Positions 1 through 7,930 of a stretch of DNA of 64,000 nt are shown one piece after another (positions within the stretch are counted from its first letter, which is position 1; the number at the start of each line of letters is the position of its first letter). Where the stretch lies: NCBI RefSeq assembly GCF_016019935.1, contig NZ_JAECMT010000001.1, forward strand, positions 1,244,774 through 1,308,773. The letters are read 5' to 3'. Position numbers and translations under genes: made by a program. This DNA comes from Paenibacillus sp. GSMTC-2017 (lineage in GTDB: Bacteria; Bacillota; Bacilli; Paenibacillales; Paenibacillaceae). Below the pieces are notes generated by a model. That model made no database searches. It was not told the DNA's origin and worked only from the letters and a program-made list of their open reading frames with translations.

Positions 1-355
1 GCTGACCGCCTACAGGCGTGTATATCGATTGTTGCCCTACATTGTTCAGCTTCTGCTGAAGCATTTGTTTTGTCTTCTGTGCAGTCTGTTTATACTGCTG
101 AGCTTGTTTGTCGAGCTCTTGGCGCAGTGCAGGTGAGGACGTATTATACATGTTAGCCTGTTGCATCGCTTGAAACAACTGTCCTTGTAAGCTGAGCGTA
201 CTGTCCAGCAATTTAGTAAAGAGTTGGCGAATATCTGGACAAGTAGACTCCGTCGCACCCGTCGCGTATTCACGCACAACCCGTTTGAGGTCAGACAATA
301 CAGTTGAAGCCAAATCCTCCTCAGTGAGGATTGATTGCGATTGCTGATTATACAT
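1..355 (-). CDS. CotF-family spore coat protein (partial, C-terminus off the window)
   Basis: The protein starts MYNQQSQSILTEEDLA and continues as an all-helical, Gln-rich chain (QAMQQANMYN, QQYKQTAQKTKQML). This resembles the ferritin-like helical bundle of CotF-type coat proteins, which are made in the mother cell and deposited on the spore. I chose the ATG at 355 because GGAGGT lies six bases upstream; a longer reading from 369 is in another frame and looks non-coding. About 118 codons are present without a stop before the window edge. The small coat-like gene just upstream on the same strand suggests a two-gene operon. Family assignment is by appearance only. Confidence 0.75.
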   Translation of the reverse strand, partial: MYNQQSQSILTEEDLASTVLSDLKRVVREYATGATESTCPDIRQLFTKLLDSTLSLQGQLFQAMQQANMYNTSSPALRQELDKQAQQYKQTAQKTKQMLQQKLNNVGQQSIYTPVGGQ

Positions 356-400
356 CGATGTACCTCCATTTTAAATCGATATTAACCCTACCATAGCCAC

Positions 401-625
401 TTATTGCTGCGGCTGTGTTGGAGCTATTTGTTGATGATGCGAAATGGCGTGCAAAAGTGAATCATAATGTTGTTGATGTGTCTGGATTACTTGGGAAAAG
501 TAATTTCGGATTGCTGGTGTTGTTGATACGGCAAGGGTTGCTGCTGCTTGTTTAATAAGCAGATCCTCATTCGACATTGAGTCCGCTATATACTCCAGTT
601 CCTTAGCTGTCATAGGCTGAACCAT
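401..625 (-). CDS. small CotF-like spore coat-associated protein
   Basis: This encodes 74 residues, starting MVQPMTAKELEYIADSMSNE, predicted to be two or three amphipathic helices and ending in a Gln/Pro-rich tail (QIAPTQPQQ). The start has a very strong ribosome-binding site (AAAGGAGGGG, about five bases upstream). The composition and the position 45 bases before the CotF-like gene fit the short partner often found in such coat gene pairs. It may be the N-terminal half of a CotF-like bundle that acts together with its neighbour. Structural role in the coat is inferred. Confidence 0.6.
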   Translation of the reverse strand: MVQPMTAKELEYIADSMSNEDLLIKQAAATLAVSTTPAIRNYFSQVIQTHQQHYDSLLHAISHHQQIAPTQPQQ

Positions 626-687
626 TTTACCCCTCCTTTTACGTTTGAAATGTGATGACTTCCGTATTATGGGCTATTTCGCTATAT

Positions 688-1860
688 TTATGTGTCATCA
701 ACTAGATCAAATTTCCCTGTGTCCGTTATTAAAAATTTCACATTCAGCTTCAGTTGGTCTATTCGCGGCATCCAGCCTTTTTTTGCTGCATGCTCTTTCC
801 AATAACTGTTATGGTGACGATATAATCGATGCTCTAAACCAAGCAGATCCATTTGGTTTGCAATTCCCAGTTTATAAACAGCCTCGATCTCTTCCTTCAC
901 CTTATTTTCAACAAGTTTAGCTATCTTCTTTTCATCCATACCTCCATTATGTTCCAGAATATGCCCCACTAACTTCAAATCTAAATCAAAGCTGCTTTCT
1001 CCGTTTTCAAGTGTAGTTTTGAACTTTATTTTTGAATTCGTAATTGCAGTCGAAGCATCACCACTTTGATCAGAAACCTTTAATAGAACCCGACTAAAAT
1101 GTTCATTCAACCACCGTATTCCGATCACACTATCGCTTTTAAAATATCCTTGGCATTTGAAGTTTTTGAATACAAACAAACCATTAATCATTTGAGTCTT
1201 CAGCGGCTGATCCTTAAACTTCCAATACTTTTCTGTAAAGTTGAGTGCTGGTATTAACGTCGTCATTGCAGGTTCCTTTAGTTTTTGTACGGCAGTCTGC
1301 ATATTAAATGGATGAACAAACGTAAATTGTTGGTCTTGTAGCTTTGGATTGTAAAGAATGGTACTGAGGGCAGATTCATTAAAAAATGCATCGGTTGTAA
1401 AAAGCTCATCCAATGGCATATTGGTACCAAAGATCATTGAAGTATAGCGTGAAGCTCGCTGCCTATTTAGCCCATCAAGTACTTCGTCTACCTTGTTCAT
1501 AGCTCGTTCATGAAGAACAATCGTTTCTAAATGTTCCAAATTGAGAATATTTTGAGCAGTTCGGCTTAAATGAAACAATGCGAGCAACACAGAATCACCA
1601 GTACTTTTACCAATCCATACTTGCTTGGGCTCTGATTTGGGACCTTCTGTTTTCGCTATTGCAACAAAACTGATCATTTGACCGTAAACCACATATTTTC
1701 CTTCTATAAAATCAATACCTAATGCAGTCATGTAGCTATTATCTTGAAGATCTACTTCATCCCAACAGCCCGAAAGTAAAAAGCACATCATAATTACTAC
1801 ACTTACAGCAACTCCTCTTCTAATTCCTCCAACCTTTTTAACTCCAAGTAAGTTGTTCAT
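688..1860 (-). CDS. Ger(x)C family germination lipoprotein (GerC subunit)
   Basis: This 390-residue protein has a signal sequence ending in the lipobox LLSGCWDEVDL, with Cys at about residue 32. The CW(D/N)..E/D-hexapeptide after the lipobox is typical of Ger(x)C germinant-receptor C subunits, which sit on the outer face of the inner spore membrane and work with the A and B subunits in nutrient sensing. Length is normal for the family. Its ATG overlaps the stop of the gerA-like gene by four bases (ATGA), so the two are translationally coupled. The cognate germinant cannot be read from sequence. Confidence 0.93.
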   Translation of the reverse strand: MNNLLGVKKVGGIRRGVAVSVVIMMCFLLSGCWDEVDLQDNSYMTALGIDFIEGKYVVYGQMISFVAIAKTEGPKSEPKQVWIGKSTGDSVLLALFHLSRTAQNILNLEHLETIVLHERAMNKVDEVLDGLNRQRASRYTSMIFGTNMPLDELFTTDAFFNESALSTILYNPKLQDQQFTFVHPFNMQTAVQKLKEPAMTTLIPALNFTEKYWKFKDQPLKTQMINGLFVFKNFKCQGYFKSDSVIGIRWLNEHFSRVLLKVSDQSGDASTAITNSKIKFKTTLENGESSFDLDLKLVGHILEHNGGMDEKKIAKLVENKVKEEIEAVYKLGIANQMDLLGLEHRLYRHHNSYWKEHAAKKGWMPRIDQLKLNVKFLITDTGKFDLVDDT

Positions 1861-3332
1861 TGCTTTTTCCTGCGGTTAGCTTCAAGCTTCCACGGCTTCT
1901 GGAGTAGAGCATTTGCTAGATCCTTGAAATGTAGCGGAGCTAACGGCTGCATATAAGATTGCCCAAATGACTCCAACGAACATAGATATATCATTAATGC
2001 AAACATCCCGATTATAAAACCATACATACCAAAAAATGAAGCACAAAGTAAAATAGCAAAGCGAAATATACTTACAGATCCCGCTAATGATTGATTAACT
2101 AAAGTGAAAGTAGATACTGCAGCTACTGCGGCTACTACTAGCATTGTAGGAGATGTTAGTCCTGCTCGAATCGCTGCATCACCGATAATTAATCCGCCTA
2201 CAACAGACACGGTCTGTCCTACAGGTCTTGGTAACCTAACACCAGCCTCTCGAAATACTTCAAATAATGTGAGCATCAGAAACATTTCCATCGTTGCAGA
2301 CAAAGGCAAGCCAATACGAGAGATAGATACTGTCGCTAACAAAGAATATGGAATTTGATCCTGGTTAAATGACGAAAGCGCTATCCAGAAACCTGGGAGA
2401 AACAAGGCTAATAATAAACCAAGTAGACGAAGCAAGCGTTCTAACGATACATAATAAAACGGAAGATGTGCATCCTCCGGCGATTTAATGAGCAGAAGAA
2501 GATTTCCTGGGCCTATTAAAGCAGCAGGTGATCCATCTACAAGAACTGCGAAACGCCCCTTCATCAAAGATTGAACGACATAATCAGGTCTGCCTATATA
2601 CTCAAGCAAGGGGAAGAGGGCATACGGTTGATCAGATAACAACTCCTCCAGTTCCCCTGCTCCATTCAAAGATGTAATATGAATGGCTTTCAGCCTTCTT
2701 TTCGCCTCCTCAACCACTTCAGAAGGAGCTTCATCAGACATATGCATCAACGCAACCCCTGTTTGTGTTTCGGAGCCTATCTTGAAATATTCAACATGCA
2801 ATTTGGGTGTAAGCAATCGTTTCCGCACTAAAGCTATATTGATCGATAACTGCTCAATAAAGCCATCTCGTGGCCCTTTGAGTGAAAGTTCCATCGCTGA
2901 TTCCTCTGGGCTTCTCGAAGGCTGATTAGATATATTATATTCATAAAAAGATGAATCATCTGAGAACGTAATAATTACGCTACCGGAAAATAATCTGCAA
3001 AATAGATGATTTACATCTGCGGAGTCAACCTTCATAAACTTTTTATTAGGCGAATGACGTTCTACTTCTTCTGTAGTTTGACTGGACGGTATCGTTTCCC
3101 TACTGTTTTCCGTTTTTTGAAGGATCGGAAGAAGCCCTAAATGAAACATTCCGGCATCAACCATTCCTTCGCAATAATAAAGTGTGGCCGTCAAATCGAT
3201 GTAATCAGGCAGTTCAACATGATGAATCAATACATCTGCGCAATTTTTTAACTTTGTGCTAAATTGTTCTATTGTGATACCCGCTTCATCATTGCCTTTC
3301 ATCTGATATCCATAATCCATTTTGTCTGCCAT
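1857..3332 (-). CDS. GerA family spore germination protein (A subunit)
   Basis: The product has 491 residues: a soluble N-terminal half followed, from about residue 300, by hydrophobic segments (LLRLLGLLLALFLPGFWIAL, then ETVSVVGGLIIGDAA-type segments). The motif TVSVVGGLIIGDAAI with LTSPTMLVVA is characteristic of GerAA/SpoVAF-like proteins. It forms the membrane-bound A subunit of a germinant receptor in the inner spore membrane. A GAGGCGG site sits seven bases before the ATG, within the end of the gerB-like gene. Transcribed between the B and C subunits. Length is typical. Confidence 0.93.
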   Translation of the reverse strand: MADKMDYGYQMKGNDEAGITIEQFSTKLKNCADVLIHHVELPDYIDLTATLYYCEGMVDAGMFHLGLLPILQKTENSRETIPSSQTTEEVERHSPNKKFMKVDSADVNHLFCRLFSGSVIITFSDDSSFYEYNISNQPSRSPEESAMELSLKGPRDGFIEQLSINIALVRKRLLTPKLHVEYFKIGSETQTGVALMHMSDEAPSEVVEEAKRRLKAIHITSLNGAGELEELLSDQPYALFPLLEYIGRPDYVVQSLMKGRFAVLVDGSPAALIGPGNLLLLIKSPEDAHLPFYYVSLERLLRLLGLLLALFLPGFWIALSSFNQDQIPYSLLATVSISRIGLPLSATMEMFLMLTLFEVFREAGVRLPRPVGQTVSVVGGLIIGDAAIRAGLTSPTMLVVAAVAAVSTFTLVNQSLAGSVSIFRFAILLCASFFGMYGFIIGMFALMIYLCSLESFGQSYMQPLAPLHFKDLANALLQKPWKLEANRRKKQ

Positions 3333-3336
3333 TTGA

Positions 3337-4422
3337 TTACCGCCTCTTCTTCATAAAACTAATTGCATAAATGAACAGCACTACCATTAACGTAATCAAT
3401 CCAATATTTTTAAAGCGCCATTTAATGATCTCTTGATATAAACTCATATGATTCGTCCAATAGGTAGCAAAAATAACGAACACTACAGATATAATCAAAT
3501 AACCTGCCCACTTCCTCTTCATCCGGTTGATTGGACTAAATTCGATTAGTATGTAGATAGCCAATGAAATCCTTACTAATGCACCTGCCAGCCATTGAAA
3601 TATCGCCAAAAAATCAACATGTTCAAAGTATTTGCCAACCGTTACCAATCTCCATTGTGAATATGCGGGGTACTTTAATTTCGTGGCTTCTACAGGACCA
3701 AATTCAGAAATTGCGCCTAAAATCGGACCAATCGCTAATAAAGCCAAAAATAAAACGAGGATGATCATATGCCATCGACTCATCCTTTTGCTCATGTGAT
3801 GTTGAATAAATAACAACGAAAACAGCTCGCTAAAAGCTGTTAAACAATTCATTGATGCAGTTATAACTGGGATTGCTCCGTGTTCAAGCATTGGAAGGAC
3901 ATAACGATAATCTTTATTTGGCATATTTGCAGACATAACAAAATCACCAAAAAAAACGACTATCGGAATTAGGAGACAACTTATATAAGCAATCGTTCTG
4001 AGGCCCATACTCGCCGCATAATGGCAAAGACACAAAAGGATAATGATAATAGCCAGAAATGGTGTTCTAGGAAGGTAGGACGTACCTGTCCATGAAGAGG
4101 TAACAATAAGTGTTTCAAGTCCCGTGATCATAATAAGAATCAAAAAATATGTAATTAATGCCCCTGCGATTAAGGGATGCAATCTTTCTTTTAGCCATAT
4201 ATCAATTCTTGTTTTATTCATTTTTTTCAAAATGGCGCACAACGGAATTAGACTCCACGGTAAAATAACCGTTAGTGATAGTAAAACTGACATCCATGCA
4301 TCACGACCTGCTTCCCCTAATAGGAGCGGCACAATGAGAACATGGTTAACGAGTCCAACTGATAATATAATGATTGCAAAAGTGGCTGTTATACCGAATG
4401 GTTTTACTTTCATAATTGGCAT
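3337..4422 (-). CDS. GerB-type endospore germination permease (B subunit)
   Basis: The product has 361 residues with about ten predicted membrane helices and the overall form of the GerAB/amino-acid permease superfamily. In the family this subunit binds the germinant amino acid or sugar within the membrane. It starts MPIMKVKPFGITATFA with GAGG six bases upstream; four bases separate its stop from the gerA-like ATG, so B-A-C is one operon. The order B first is a variation on the usual A-B-C. Specific ligand unknown. Confidence 0.9.
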   Translation of the reverse strand: MPIMKVKPFGITATFAIIILSVGLVNHVLIVPLLLGEAGRDAWMSVLLSLTVILPWSLIPLCAILKKMNKTRIDIWLKERLHPLIAGALITYFLILIMITGLETLIVTSSWTGTSYLPRTPFLAIIIILLCLCHYAASMGLRTIAYISCLLIPIVVFFGDFVMSANMPNKDYRYVLPMLEHGAIPVITASMNCLTAFSELFSLLFIQHHMSKRMSRWHMIILVLFLALLAIGPILGAISEFGPVEATKLKYPAYSQWRLVTVGKYFEHVDFLAIFQWLAGALVRISLAIYILIEFSPINRMKRKWAGYLIISVVFVIFATYWTNHMSLYQEIIKWRFKNIGLITLMVVLFIYAISFMKKRR

Positions 4423-4525
4423 TCACTTCCTCACAACCAAAGGTTGCCCAAAAGAGAATGCCAACATTCATACTATAGAGGAAAATAAGTGCAGAAGATT
4501 AACAGAGGAAATACGTAGCTAATTT

Positions 4526-5443
4526 TTAGAAAATACCCATACTTAAGTAGCGTTCGCCTGTGTCTGGTGCAATGCAGAGCACCCTTTTCCCGCTTCCTAA
4601 TCGCTTAGCTACTTGCATAGCAGCCCACACTGTAGCACCAGAGGATGGTCCTAGTAGAAGCCCCTCTTGCCGTGCTAAAGCTCTCATCGTATTAAGAGCA
4701 TTATCATCTGATACTTGAATGATCTCATCATAGACAGAAACATTAAGAATAGCAGGAATGAATCCAGGGCTAGTTCCAACTAGCTTGTGAGGACCCGGTT
4801 GCCCCCCCGATAGTACGGGTGAACCTTGTGGTTCTACAACGGCAACATATAAGTTAGGTAGCAATTCCTTAAGCTTCTCTCCTGTACCAGTTATCGTTCC
4901 ACCTGTCCCCGCTGAAGCAACGAATGCATCCAAGCGACCATCCGTCTGATCCATTATTTCTAGTGCAGTTGTTTTGCGATGGATATCTGGATTTGCAGCA
5001 TTTTCAAATTGGTTCGGAATGAAGCTACCCGGTAAACTTGCTTGAATCTCTTCGGCTTTACGAATAGCTCCTGGCATACGTTCCGATGCAGGCGTTAATA
5101 CAACTTCTGCACCATAGGCTTTCAGTAGCATAATACGTTCAGGGGACATATTGTCTGGCATAATTAGAATAAGCTTATATCCTTTAGCTGCTGCACTCAT
5201 TGCTAAACCTATGCCCGTGTTACCACTGGTAGGTTCAATGATTGTATCGCCTAGCTTTATAAGCCCAGCCTGCTCAGCAGCTTCAATTAGAGCGAAAGCC
5301 GCCCGATCTTTAACGCTACCGCTAGGATTAAAGCGCTCCAGCTTAATACAAACTTCTGCGCTTCCTTCCTCAGCAATACGCTGTAAACTTATTACTGGAG
5401 TATTACCGATTAGCTTCGTAATATCTGACACAACTCTAGCCAT
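4526..5443 (-). CDS. cysK: cysteine synthase (O-acetylserine sulfhydrylase)
   Basis: This is a 305-residue PLP enzyme that makes L-cysteine from O-acetylserine and sulfide in the cytoplasm. It carries the PLP-lysine motif NPSGSVKDRAA (Lys near residue 44), the substrate loop PTSGNTGIGLA, the phosphate-cradle GTGGTITGTG and the C-terminal GPSSGA serine motif. Length is normal for CysK. A GGGAG site precedes the ATG. It is 27 bases downstream of the MFS gene on the same strand and may be co-transcribed with it. It could equally be a CysM-type paralogue; CysK is the simplest reading. Confidence 0.92.
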   Translation of the reverse strand: MARVVSDITKLIGNTPVISLQRIAEEGSAEVCIKLERFNPSGSVKDRAAFALIEAAEQAGLIKLGDTIIEPTSGNTGIGLAMSAAAKGYKLILIMPDNMSPERIMLLKAYGAEVVLTPASERMPGAIRKAEEIQASLPGSFIPNQFENAANPDIHRKTTALEIMDQTDGRLDAFVASAGTGGTITGTGEKLKELLPNLYVAVVEPQGSPVLSGGQPGPHKLVGTSPGFIPAILNVSVYDEIIQVSDDNALNTMRALARQEGLLLGPSSGATVWAAMQVAKRLGSGKRVLCIAPDTGERYLSMGIF

Positions 5444-5470
5444 TATTATTCGAACTCCCTTATTGTCTAG

Positions 5471-6688
5471 TCAGCTCTTTCCTTTATGTCTATCTACTTG
5501 CACACTTAGAAACGGCTTCATGAACCACCAACCTGCAATGGGTACAATACCGACCGCAAAGAGCAGCCAAGTGATAGCAAGGGGAGAATCATTCAGCGGT
5601 AACAATATCAAATAAGAAGCCATTCCGAGCAACCGGCCAGTCGTTAAACCTGCTTCACGAAGCACAATAAACTCTTCTCGTTCCCTCGCGCTTTGTTCGG
5701 ATTGACCAATAAGATCAAATACTCTTGAAGTCATAGGTATATTGTAAAGCGGTATAAACAGTGACGTGCCTATTCCAAGACACAGCAAAGTAACAAATGA
5801 TACTTTCCAAAATAGCGGGAGGATAACGATAGCGATCATGATTACGCCTACCAGCATCGCCCATTTACTTTGATCTTTTTTTATCCACTTTCCAGCAATC
5901 CAGAAACTAATGAGAGCAATAAGCGAGGTAATGAGTGAAAACATACCAAGCTTGCTTTCATCCTTTGTTGCTGTATAAACCGTTAATCCGACCAAAAACA
6001 TAAAGACACCTTCTCGAACACCTTGCGCAACAATCGCAGGAAACATTCGGCGCCATGGACTCCCCTTCTGAAGCAACTGTTGTACACCATGCATCCAGTT
6101 ATATTTTCCTTCACCGTGCCGTTTCTTCAGCCAAAAACTAAGAACGACACTTAAAGAAAATATAATGAGTGATAAGGTGAAAATGAGCCGATACCCCTTT
6201 TCACCCTGCATAGACGTAATGAGCATGCCTGATATCCATGGTGCAAACATCCCTGCTGCTGAGCCAAGCAAACCCGCAGTGCCGTTGAAGCGATCCCTTG
6301 TATCTGGATCGGTTACTTCAAAGTAAACAACATTAAACGCAATCCAGAAAAATCCCATCGCAATGCCGCTGAGCATCCCTAACAGTATGGAATAACGGAT
6401 TGCATTTTCTCCAAGGAGCAACACAACACAATAAAATAGACCAGATAAAGCGATCCCTAATCGCAAACTGTTCATTTTGTTATGTTCCTTCACCCATTTA
6501 CCTGCGAGCCAAAAGGTCAAACCTCCTAGTGCATACTGAGCAAAAGTAAACCATCCAATAATCATATAAGATTGACTTGATTTCCATAAATAAACAGGTA
6601 CGAACAGACCAGATAAAGCATGTCCTACTCCATACAAGGTTTGTACAATTAAGAGTAAGACAGCTTGTTTCCCTAATGCCTTTGCCAA
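5471..6688 (-). CDS. MFS transporter, 12-helix
   Basis: This major facilitator protein has about 405 residues and roughly twelve membrane helices, with two halves joined by a basic loop (FWLKKRHGEGKYNW) around residues 190-205. I place the start at the TTG at 6688 (MAKALGKQAVLLL), because GGGAGGA lies six bases before it; an in-frame TTG 18 bases upstream overlaps that ribosome-binding site and is unlikely. A conserved RDRFNGTAG-type loop between helices is seen. Substrate is not recognisable; the gene is followed closely by cysK. Confidence 0.8.
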   Translation of the reverse strand: MAKALGKQAVLLLIVQTLYGVGHALSGLFVPVYLWKSSQSYMIIGWFTFAQYALGGLTFWLAGKWVKEHNKMNSLRLGIALSGLFYCVVLLLGENAIRYSILLGMLSGIAMGFFWIAFNVVYFEVTDPDTRDRFNGTAGLLGSAAGMFAPWISGMLITSMQGEKGYRLIFTLSLIIFSLSVVLSFWLKKRHGEGKYNWMHGVQQLLQKGSPWRRMFPAIVAQGVREGVFMFLVGLTVYTATKDESKLGMFSLITSLIALISFWIAGKWIKKDQSKWAMLVGVIMIAIVILPLFWKVSFVTLLCLGIGTSLFIPLYNIPMTSRVFDLIGQSEQSAREREEFIVLREAGLTTGRLLGMASYLILLPLNDSPLAITWLLFAVGIVPIAGWWFMKPFLSVQVDRHKGKS

Positions 6689-6788
6689 AACGATTCCTCC
6701 CGCCAATTAGAAACACGCGTAGAATATCGTTTTGTAACATACCCTTTATTTATAGATCCAATGCCCTTCTACAGCGGCTAATTCTAAT

Positions 6789-7334
6789 TTAATCCCCTTG
6801 TGAAAGTCTCTCGACCATAGCTTCACGGTCTGCTGGGCTTAGAATTGAAGTTGTAAGATAACAAGATGGACAAACATACATAACAACATTAAATGGATTT
6901 GGAACAACAGAATGACCGATTGCTGGCGCGATCGTTGGTTTAAAATTATCTCCACCAATCGTTTGAACACCTGCTTCAAGCATATACTCTCTGCAAGACG
7001 GGCATTCTGGAAGTTCTAATTGCTCATTTATAATGCGTTGAACTACACCTTCAGTTGCTAATGTGTTTATAGTCGAACTGCGGAACCCTTCGTTGTCCTT
7101 CATCCAGCCTGCATCATTTTTACGTTCTTCCTCTTCTTCAGACCACTCTTCATTATCTGCAGTGGTATCAGGAACATCTACATCATCATTATCATTGTCG
7201 TTTTCTAATCCAACGTTTAATGATCGATAACCACCAAGCTCGTTTTCGCAATGTGGACAATGCGATTCTGGACCGATCTCTTCATCCCAAATAATTTCCG
7301 TAACACACCATTGACAAACTTGACGTTCTTCCAT
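6789..7334 (-). CDS. acidic zinc-ribbon protein of unknown function
   Basis: This 181-residue cytoplasmic protein begins with a likely zinc knuckle (CQWC near residue 8 and CPHC near residue 27). It has a very acidic middle (NDNDNDDVDVPD, then EEWSEEEEE) and a C-terminal second pair (CPSC near residue 111 and CPSC near 157). Four CxxC pairs suggest two structural zinc sites. I do not recognise a named family. It follows a DUF350 membrane protein and a 26-residue membrane peptide on the same strand and may form a small membrane-associated module with them. Function unknown. Confidence 0.75.
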   Translation of the reverse strand: MEERQVCQWCVTEIIWDEEIGPESHCPHCENELGGYRSLNVGLENDNDNDDVDVPDTTADNEEWSEEEEERKNDAGWMKDNEGFRSSTINTLATEGVVQRIINEQLELPECPSCREYMLEAGVQTIGGDNFKPTIAPAIGHSVVPNPFNVVMYVCPSCYLTTSILSPADREAMVERLSQGD

Positions 7335-7349
7335 TGCTCAACATCCCCT

Positions 7350-7430
7350 TTAAGTGTTCATAACATAAATAATACCGACAATAAAAAATAAAATAGCGAC
7401 GATCAATAATGTTATCCATAAATATTTCAT
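7350..7430 (-). CDS. 26-residue single-helix membrane peptide
   Basis: This short ORF encodes MKYLWITLLIVAIL followed by FFIVGIIYVMNT: a single, strongly hydrophobic helix with a Lys at the N-terminus (inside) and a short polar end. It fills the gap between the DUF350 gene (16 bases upstream) and the zinc-ribbon gene (15 bases downstream) with the same orientation. The ribosome-binding site is a modest GGGGG about nine bases before the ATG. It is below the size that most gene callers report. Its reality rests on the spacing and the clean membrane-helix composition. Confidence 0.55.
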   Translation of the reverse strand: MKYLWITLLIVAILFFIVGIIYVMNT

Positions 7431-7446
7431 CAAAAAGCCCCCAGTG

Positions 7447-7869
7447 CTAAATAATGACGGTAGCTCCAATTACATAGGATAAAGATACAGAAATCGTCAT
7501 AGCGATAAATCCTACCGCACGGTTATCATTAGCGATTTCCTCATCGATACGGAACACAGGTGTAAGAAATTCAAATAAGAAATAGGCTATCAGCAGAATA
7601 ATAAAACCGAACGCTCCCCATATCAAACTTTGATAGATAGAGTCATTTGCCTCAATAGAAAATCTGAATATATTGCATATCCCAAATATTTTGCCACCCG
7701 TCGCCATAGCAACCGCCATATTGCCTCGCTTAATCTCATCCCAACATTTATATCTAGCTACAAGCTCAAAACATGAAAGGAATACGATAAGCGATAAAAC
7801 CGTTACAGATACGAACACTAACGAAGAGGCATATGGATTGCTCAATATTCTATCGATTTCCGTTTCCAT
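7447..7869 (-). CDS. DUF350 family membrane protein
   Basis: The product is about 140 residues with four predicted membrane helices (SSLVFVSVTVLSLIVFLSCF; the GNMAVAMATGGKIFG segment; LIWGAFGFIILLIAYFLFEF; GFIAMTISVSLSYVIGA). The small-residue-rich second helix after KRGN is typical of DUF350/YjfL-like proteins, whose role is unknown. I prefer the ATG at 7869 (METEIDRIL), eight bases after GGGGG, over an in-frame ATG at 7926 that lacks a ribosome-binding site. It lies just after mutS2 and before the 26-residue peptide in one apparent transcription unit. Confidence 0.8.
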   Translation of the reverse strand: METEIDRILSNPYASSLVFVSVTVLSLIVFLSCFELVARYKCWDEIKRGNMAVAMATGGKIFGICNIFRFSIEANDSIYQSLIWGAFGFIILLIAYFLFEFLTPVFRIDEEIANDNRAVGFIAMTISVSLSYVIGATVII

Positions 7870-7930
7870 AGTTGTATCCCCCATCTTATCCGAAGCTGCG
7901 ATGGAACAGCTATTCCAACGCAGCATAACG

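Noticed and set aside
46..369. A 107-codon minus-strand ORF at the left edge.
   Set aside because: Composition is Arg/Cys/Ser-rich and non-coding in appearance; the CotF-like frame starting at 355 has the ribosome-binding site and sensible protein.
4469..4476. CATACTAT on the plus strand, resembling a sigma-F/G -10 element.
   Set aside because: It points away from the germination operon, and no plus-strand gene follows.
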